From Cucumibacter marinus DSM 18995 (GTDB taxonomy: Bacteria; Pseudomonadota; Alphaproteobacteria; Rhizobiales; Devosiaceae), in NCBI RefSeq assembly GCF_000429865.1, contig NZ_KE386977.1:1-64000 (forward strand): a stretch of DNA of 64,000 nt, given 5' to 3'. The number at the start of each line of letters is the position of its first letter. Position 1 is the first letter of the stretch. The translations under genes were made by a program, and so were the position numbers. Shown one piece after another: positions 60,097 through 64,000 of the stretch. Below the pieces are notes generated by a model. That model saw nothing but the letters and a program-made list of their open reading frames with translations. It did not search any database and was not told where the DNA came from.

Positions 60097-60886
60097 AGAC
60101 CTGACGGGATCGCGCCCGGCCGCCCTGACCATCGACAGCCTTGACTGGGGACCCGCACGGGACCGGCTGCTGCTGCGCGGCATCGGCGTCGATGTGAAAC
60201 CCGGCGAGATGCTGGCGATCGTCGGCCCCAATGGCGCGGGCAAATCGAGCCTGTTGCGCTGCCTTTACCGGTTCCAGCGCCCGCTCTCCGGCCGGGTCTG
60301 TCTCGATGGCGAGGACATCTGGGGTCTGAACCCGCGCGCCTGCGCCAAACGCATCGCAACGGTTGTGCAGGAACCGGCCTCGGATATGGGGCTGAGCGTT
60401 GCCGAAGTCGTCGAGATGGGTCTCACCCCGCATGCGGAACGCTGGGGCAGCCGGCCCGATGACTATCGCCGGATCGAGCAGGCCCTCGATCTGATGGGGC
60501 TTGAGGTGCTGGCGCCGCGCAATTTCGCTTCGCTTTCGGGGGGCGAGAAACAGCGCGTGTTGATCGCAAGAGCACTGGCGCAAAAGCCGGACCTGTTGAT
60601 CCTCGATGAGCCCACCAACCACCTCGACATCCGCCATCAGCTCGAACTGCTCGAAATGCTGTCGGCCCTGCCCGCAACCGTGATCGTCACTCTTCACGAC
60701 CTCGCACTTGCCACCGCTCATGCTGACCGGGTGCTGCTGCTCGATGGCGGCGAGGCGGTGGCCCTTGGCTCGCCGAAAGAGGTGCTGACCGCCGCCCGCA
60801 TCCGTCAAAGCTTTGCTGTCGAGACCACCACCGACTGCCATCCGGTCACCGGGCGGCCCCGTTTTTCATTCCACCTATCGCGCTAA
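60053..60886 (+). CDS. Cobalamin/iron-siderophore ABC transporter ATP-binding protein (BtuD/FecE-like)
   Basis: This 277-residue ATPase has Walker A GPNGAGKSS, signature LSGGEKQRVLIARAL and Walker B LLILDEPTNHLD, in the family that serves vitamin B12 and ferric siderophore importers. The cobalamin riboswitch upstream points to corrinoid import. Gene order is ATPase, binding protein, permease. The first ~25 residues before the ABC domain are extra. Confidence 0.9.
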   Translation: MDMALSAGTAQTGLEDLTGSRPAALTIDSLDWGPARDRLLLRGIGVDVKPGEMLAIVGPNGAGKSSLLRCLYRFQRPLSGRVCLDGEDIWGLNPRACAKRIATVVQEPASDMGLSVAEVVEMGLTPHAERWGSRPDDYRRIEQALDLMGLEVLAPRNFASLSGGEKQRVLIARALAQKPDLLILDEPTNHLDIRHQLELLEMLSALPATVIVTLHDLALATAHADRVLLLDGGEAVALGSPKEVLTAARIRQSFAVETTTDCHPVTGRPRFSFHLSR

Positions 60887-60904
60887 TCCAAAAAGGACTC
60901 CGCC

Positions 60905-61879
60905 ATGCGACACCTTTCAATTGCCGCCATTCTTCTGGCTGCCAGTACCGCCGCTGCCGCCGGCCATGAGAGCGGCGAACATGAGAACGCCGACCACTAC
61001 CCGGTCACCGTCACGAGCTGCGACCGCGAGGTCACGTTCGATGCGGCGCCGGGCCGAGCCGTCTCCAATGACGTCAATCTGACCGAGATGATGCTGGCGC
61101 TCGGTCTTGCCGACCACATGGTTGGCTATACCGGGATCTCCGACAGGCGGTCGATCGATCCGACGCTTCGCGATGCGCTCGGAGATTTGCCTGACCTCTC
61201 TCCGGACTATCCCGGCAAGGAAGTGCTGCTGGGCGCCGACGCCGATTTCTATTTCGCCGGCTGGAATTACGGCCTGCGCGTGGGTGGGGACGTCACCCCC
61301 GAGACCCTCGGTGAATTCGGCATCGCGGTCTATGAACTGACCGAGAGCTGCATCCACATCATGGAGAAGTCGAAATCCACCATCGACGACATGTATGCGG
61401 ATCTTTTCAATCTCGGCGCCATCTTCGGCGTACCCGAGCGGGCCGAGGAACTCGTCGCGGGCTACAAGGCGGACCTCGCCGATTTCCAGGCGACGCTGCC
61501 GGCGCGCGAGGAGCCGGTAAAAGTCTTTGTCTATGATTCCGGCGACCAACAGCCCTATACCGCGGGCCGCTATGCCATGCCGACCGCGATGATAGAGGCC
61601 GCAGGCGGCAACAACATTCTCGACGATGTCGCGTCAAGCTGGGTGCAAATCGGCTGGGAGCCGGTCATTGAGCGCAACCCGGAAGTGATCGTCATCGTCA
61701 ATTATGGCGAGGTCACCGCCGAGCAGAAGGCGGACTTCATGCGCAACAACCCCGCCTTCGCCGATATCCCGGCGGTCAAGAACAACCGTTTCGTGACCCT
61801 TCAATATGTCGAGGCCACCCCCGGTCCACGCAATATTGCGGCCATCAAGCGGCTCGCCGCTGCCTTCGCAGCCGAATAG
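60905..61879 (+). CDS. Corrinoid ABC transporter substrate-binding protein (BtuF-like)
   Basis: This 324-residue periplasmic protein starts with a Sec signal ending near AAAA, then HESGEHENADHYP, a His-rich stretch that may bind metal or cobalt. The rest is a type 3 binding protein with GRAVSNDVNLTEMMLALGL and conserved WEPVIERNPEVIVIVNYG. Under the cobalamin riboswitch, vitamin B12 or a precursor is the expected ligand; cobalt or iron-siderophore uptake is a weaker option. AAAAAGGA lies before the ATG. Confidence 0.87.
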   Translation: MRHLSIAAILLAASTAAAAGHESGEHENADHYPVTVTSCDREVTFDAAPGRAVSNDVNLTEMMLALGLADHMVGYTGISDRRSIDPTLRDALGDLPDLSPDYPGKEVLLGADADFYFAGWNYGLRVGGDVTPETLGEFGIAVYELTESCIHIMEKSKSTIDDMYADLFNLGAIFGVPERAEELVAGYKADLADFQATLPAREEPVKVFVYDSGDQQPYTAGRYAMPTAMIEAAGGNNILDDVASSWVQIGWEPVIERNPEVIVIVNYGEVTAEQKADFMRNNPAFADIPAVKNNRFVTLQYVEATPGPRNIAAIKRLAAAFAAE

Positions 61880-61894
61880 ACAGGATCAGACCGC

Positions 61895-62959
61895 ATGTCG
61901 CACCGGCATCTCGTTTCCGGCCCCCAGCACATCATCCTGCATCACATGCCTGCCGTGATGGCGGGGCTTGGACTGGTGCTCGGTGCGGTCATGCTGATCT
62001 CGGTGGGGGTGGGCGCCGTTGCCATCCCCATCGACACGGTCTGGGGCGTCATCCAGTCAAAACTCTTGCCCGGCAGCATCGAAGGTGACTGGTCCGCCGG
62101 GCGGGAGAACATCGTCTGGGAGGTGCGCGCGCCACGCATCATCCTTGGGGCGCTGGTCGGCGCCAGTCTCGCCATTGTCGGCGCGGCCCTTCAATCGGTC
62201 ACCCGCAACCCGCTTGCCGACCCCCACCTACTCGGGGTTTCGGCTGGCGCCGCCTTTGGTGCCATTCTGGCGCTCCTGCATGTGGGCATGGTGCTCGGCC
62301 CGCTTACCCTGCCGGTCTTCGCCTTTGCCGGTGCGCTCGGGGCGACAGCGCTTGTGTTGATGGCAGCCAACCTCACCCGCGCTCAATCCGCCGACCGGCT
62401 GATCCTTGCCGGCGTCGCTGTCGGCTTCATCATCACCGCGCTCGGCAATCTCTTCATCTTCCTCGGCGATCCACGCGCAACCCATACGGTCATCTTCTGG
62501 ATGCTCGGCGGGCTCGGGCTGGCGAGCTGGGACCAGCTCATCTTCCCCCTCCTGGCGCTGGGGGTCGGCTCGGCTTATCTGATCGTGCGGGCGCGGGCCT
62601 TCAACGCCATGATCCTTGGTGATGAAAGCGCCACGGCCATGGGCATTCCCGCCCGCCGGTTCCGTCTCGCGGTCTTCATCGTCTGCGCGCTGCTGACCGG
62701 CTGCGCCGTCGCCTTTTCCGGCGTTATCGGCTTTGTCGGGCTGATGATCCCGCACATCGTGCGGCTGGTCGTCGGCGGCGATTATCGTCGGGTGCTGCCG
62801 CTTTCTGCCATTGGGGGCGCATTGTTCCTCGTTTTGACCGATATGGCGGCTCGCTCGCTGATGCCGCCTCAGGACATGCCGCTCGGCATCCTGACCGGGC
62901 TGATCGGCGGCGGCGCGTTCATTGTGCTGATGCGCAGGCGGGCTGGCGCGGGATCGTGA
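61895..62959 (+). CDS. Corrinoid ABC transporter permease (BtuC/FecCD family)
   Basis: This 354-residue membrane protein has the ten-helix FecCD/BtuC layout: VRAPRIILGALVGASLAIVG and SVTRNPLADPHLLGVSAGAA, both highly conserved, and GFVGLMIPHIVRLVVGGDYR near the coupling helix. With the ATPase and binding protein it forms the importer. Its stop is adjacent to the convergent receiver-PAS gene with no gap. Confidence 0.92.
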   Translation: MSHRHLVSGPQHIILHHMPAVMAGLGLVLGAVMLISVGVGAVAIPIDTVWGVIQSKLLPGSIEGDWSAGRENIVWEVRAPRIILGALVGASLAIVGAALQSVTRNPLADPHLLGVSAGAAFGAILALLHVGMVLGPLTLPVFAFAGALGATALVLMAANLTRAQSADRLILAGVAVGFIITALGNLFIFLGDPRATHTVIFWMLGGLGLASWDQLIFPLLALGVGSAYLIVRARAFNAMILGDESATAMGIPARRFRLAVFIVCALLTGCAVAFSGVIGFVGLMIPHIVRLVVGGDYRRVLPLSAIGGALFLVLTDMAARSLMPPQDMPLGILTGLIGGGAFIVLMRRRAGAGS

Positions 62960-64000
62960 TCAGGCGGTGCCGGTCTCGAGCCATTTCGCCACCCCGTCGC
63001 GCACCATTTCGCGCAGCCGGGTAAGCTTGTCGGCGAGCGCGTCACGGTCTCCGGCATCCCCGTCATCCTCGCCGGTTTCCGCCAGCACGAACTCGCCGGT
63101 GCGGATCACATCGCGCCAGCGCGGGTTGGCGGGCAAGGTGTCGACCAGCATGTATTTGTCGAGCGTGCGGGTCTGTAGCGAAGACCGGTCGAGACTGACC
63201 CGCCAGACCCCGGAGCGTTCTGCGAGATCGAACTTGTTCTTGCCCTTGGCGTGCCGCCAGATTTCGAGCGAGAGATTGACCACATCGACAACTGTCTGGC
63301 GATAGGCCTCGCGGTCGTCGCCGCTGGGCATGTCGTCGGTCAGCACGTCTGCGTCGCCCGTCTCGGGTTCGGAAAGCGGCCCGACACTGTCGAGTGCCCC
63401 GCGCACCGATTGAACCAGCTGCTCACCCTGTCCAGTAGCCTCGAGTTCCGCCCCGGCGATGATGACGGCGATGCCGCCCCCTGCCTCCGGCTCGAGTTCG
63501 AAAGCCGACAGGCTCACCTCCGGCAGACCCTCGCCAAGCGATAGCCGTTCGCCGTGATAATCGCCATCCGCCTCACAGGCTGCCAGCATCCGCTTGAACA
63601 GATCGCCCGGCAGCAGGGTGGCGATGGCCTGACCGGTTTCGACCGGCTGGCCCAGTACGGTTTCTGCCTGTTTGTTGGCGTAGCTCACCCGGCCCGAAGG
63701 CTGGACACACACAAGGCCGACCGCCAGCGTGTCGAGGAGGCTGGCCATACGGCGCTGGGACAGCCGCAAGGCATCCTCGATCTGGATGCGGCGGTCGATC
63801 TCTTCCTGCAATTCGGTGTTCTCGATGGCCTGTCGGCGCCCGCGCGCGGCTTCCAACAGCGTGGAGATGCGCGCCAGCAATTCGTCCTTGATGAAGGGTT
63901 TGACCACATAGTCGTTTGCCCCCGCCTCGAGCCCGGCGATCACGTCTCGGGTGCGCGAGCGCGCGGTGACCATGACGATCGGGAGGGAGAGCCGGTCGTG
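62960..64000 (-). CDS. Receiver and PAS domain protein, 5' end cut by the window
   Basis: The visible 346 codons run off the right edge. The first part is the C-terminal half of a response-regulator receiver domain (LPIVMVTARS, GANDYVVKPFIKDELLARIS, with the conserved Lys), then a helical linker (IENTELQEEIDRRIQIEDAL), a PAS domain (RMASLLDTLAVGLVCVQPSG), and an unrecognised C-terminal region (~residues 190-346) rich in acidic residues. The phospho-acceptor Asp would be outside the window. No output domain such as GGDEF or a helix-turn-helix is visible. Confidence 0.8.
   Translation of the reverse strand, partial: HDRLSLPIVMVTARSRTRDVIAGLEAGANDYVVKPFIKDELLARISTLLEAARGRRQAIENTELQEEIDRRIQIEDALRLSQRRMASLLDTLAVGLVCVQPSGRVSYANKQAETVLGQPVETGQAIATLLPGDLFKRMLAACEADGDYHGERLSLGEGLPEVSLSAFELEPEAGGGIAVIIAGAELEATGQGEQLVQSVRGALDSVGPLSEPETGDADVLTDDMPSGDDREAYRQTVVDVVNLSLEIWRHAKGKNKFDLAERSGVWRVSLDRSSLQTRTLDKYMLVDTLPANPRWRDVIRTGEFVLAETGEDDGDAGDRDALADKLTRLREMVRDGVAKWLETGTA

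Overview
The window reads as chromosomal DNA of a high-GC alphaproteobacterium of the order Hyphomicrobiales. The rpmH-rnpA-yidC-engB(-argB) block, the wealth of ABC and TRAP transporters and the codon bias all fit; a Devosiaceae-like host is my best guess, from gene content only. Most of the window is ordinary core and catabolic sequence. One block, 14925-32563, is clearly foreign.

Layout. 1-691: no gene, but twin hairpin repeats and a 14-bp inverted repeat. 692-2818: TetR regulator and DHA2-type drug exporter. 2947-10731: argB, engB, yidC, rnpA and rpmH on the minus strand, with a plus-strand stress module (ECF sigma, anti-sigma, fasciclin protein, exported MsrB, amidotransferase) between argB and engB. 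11011-14773: VTT-domain membrane protein, flavin disulfide reductase, orphan histidine kinase. 14902-14978: tRNA-Arg(ACG).

14925-32563 is a 17.6-kb genomic island flanked by 54-bp direct repeats of the tRNA 3' part. In order it holds: tyrosine integrase and excisionase; two short remnant ORFs; a translationally coupled six-gene type I restriction-modification operon (hsdR, PD-(D/E)XK nuclease, hsdM, hsdS, CBS protein, DUF6998-like nuclease); a stretch of small genes with two in-frame stops; an M15-like putative hydrolase; a small HUH endonuclease of rolling-circle Rep type, with a 1.27-kb non-coding region upstream holding a long inverted repeat and at least eight iteron-like motifs; an XRE-NYN pair; a self-inhibited Fic enzyme behind five TTTTCGA repeats; and an unrecognised protein next to attR. 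I read it as an integrative element, possibly able to replicate, that carries defence cargo.

32728-43968: cupin; MarR regulator divergent from a Tat-exported flavoprotein with its cytochrome c and hydrolase; 5-formyl-THF cyclo-ligase; DUF4386 protein; BON-LysM protein; MscS channel; DUF2079-like protein; a membrane-anchored protein; DUF72 protein; FhuF-like reductase. 43985-45577: an NCS1 nucleobase permease behind a structured leader and a 28-bp-stem terminator, a candidate riboswitch. 45759-52754: sugar ABC importer with LacI regulator, a perfect LacI-type operator and a Gfo/Idh/MocA dehydrogenase. 52878-53513: DUF2239 gene with twin operators. 53517-59691: IclR regulator divergent from a gentisate pathway (dioxygenase, fumarylpyruvate hydrolase, maleylpyruvate isomerase) joined to a TRAP transporter. 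59745-62959: cobalamin riboswitch driving a BtuDFC-like importer. 62960-64000: a receiver-PAS protein cut by the window edge.
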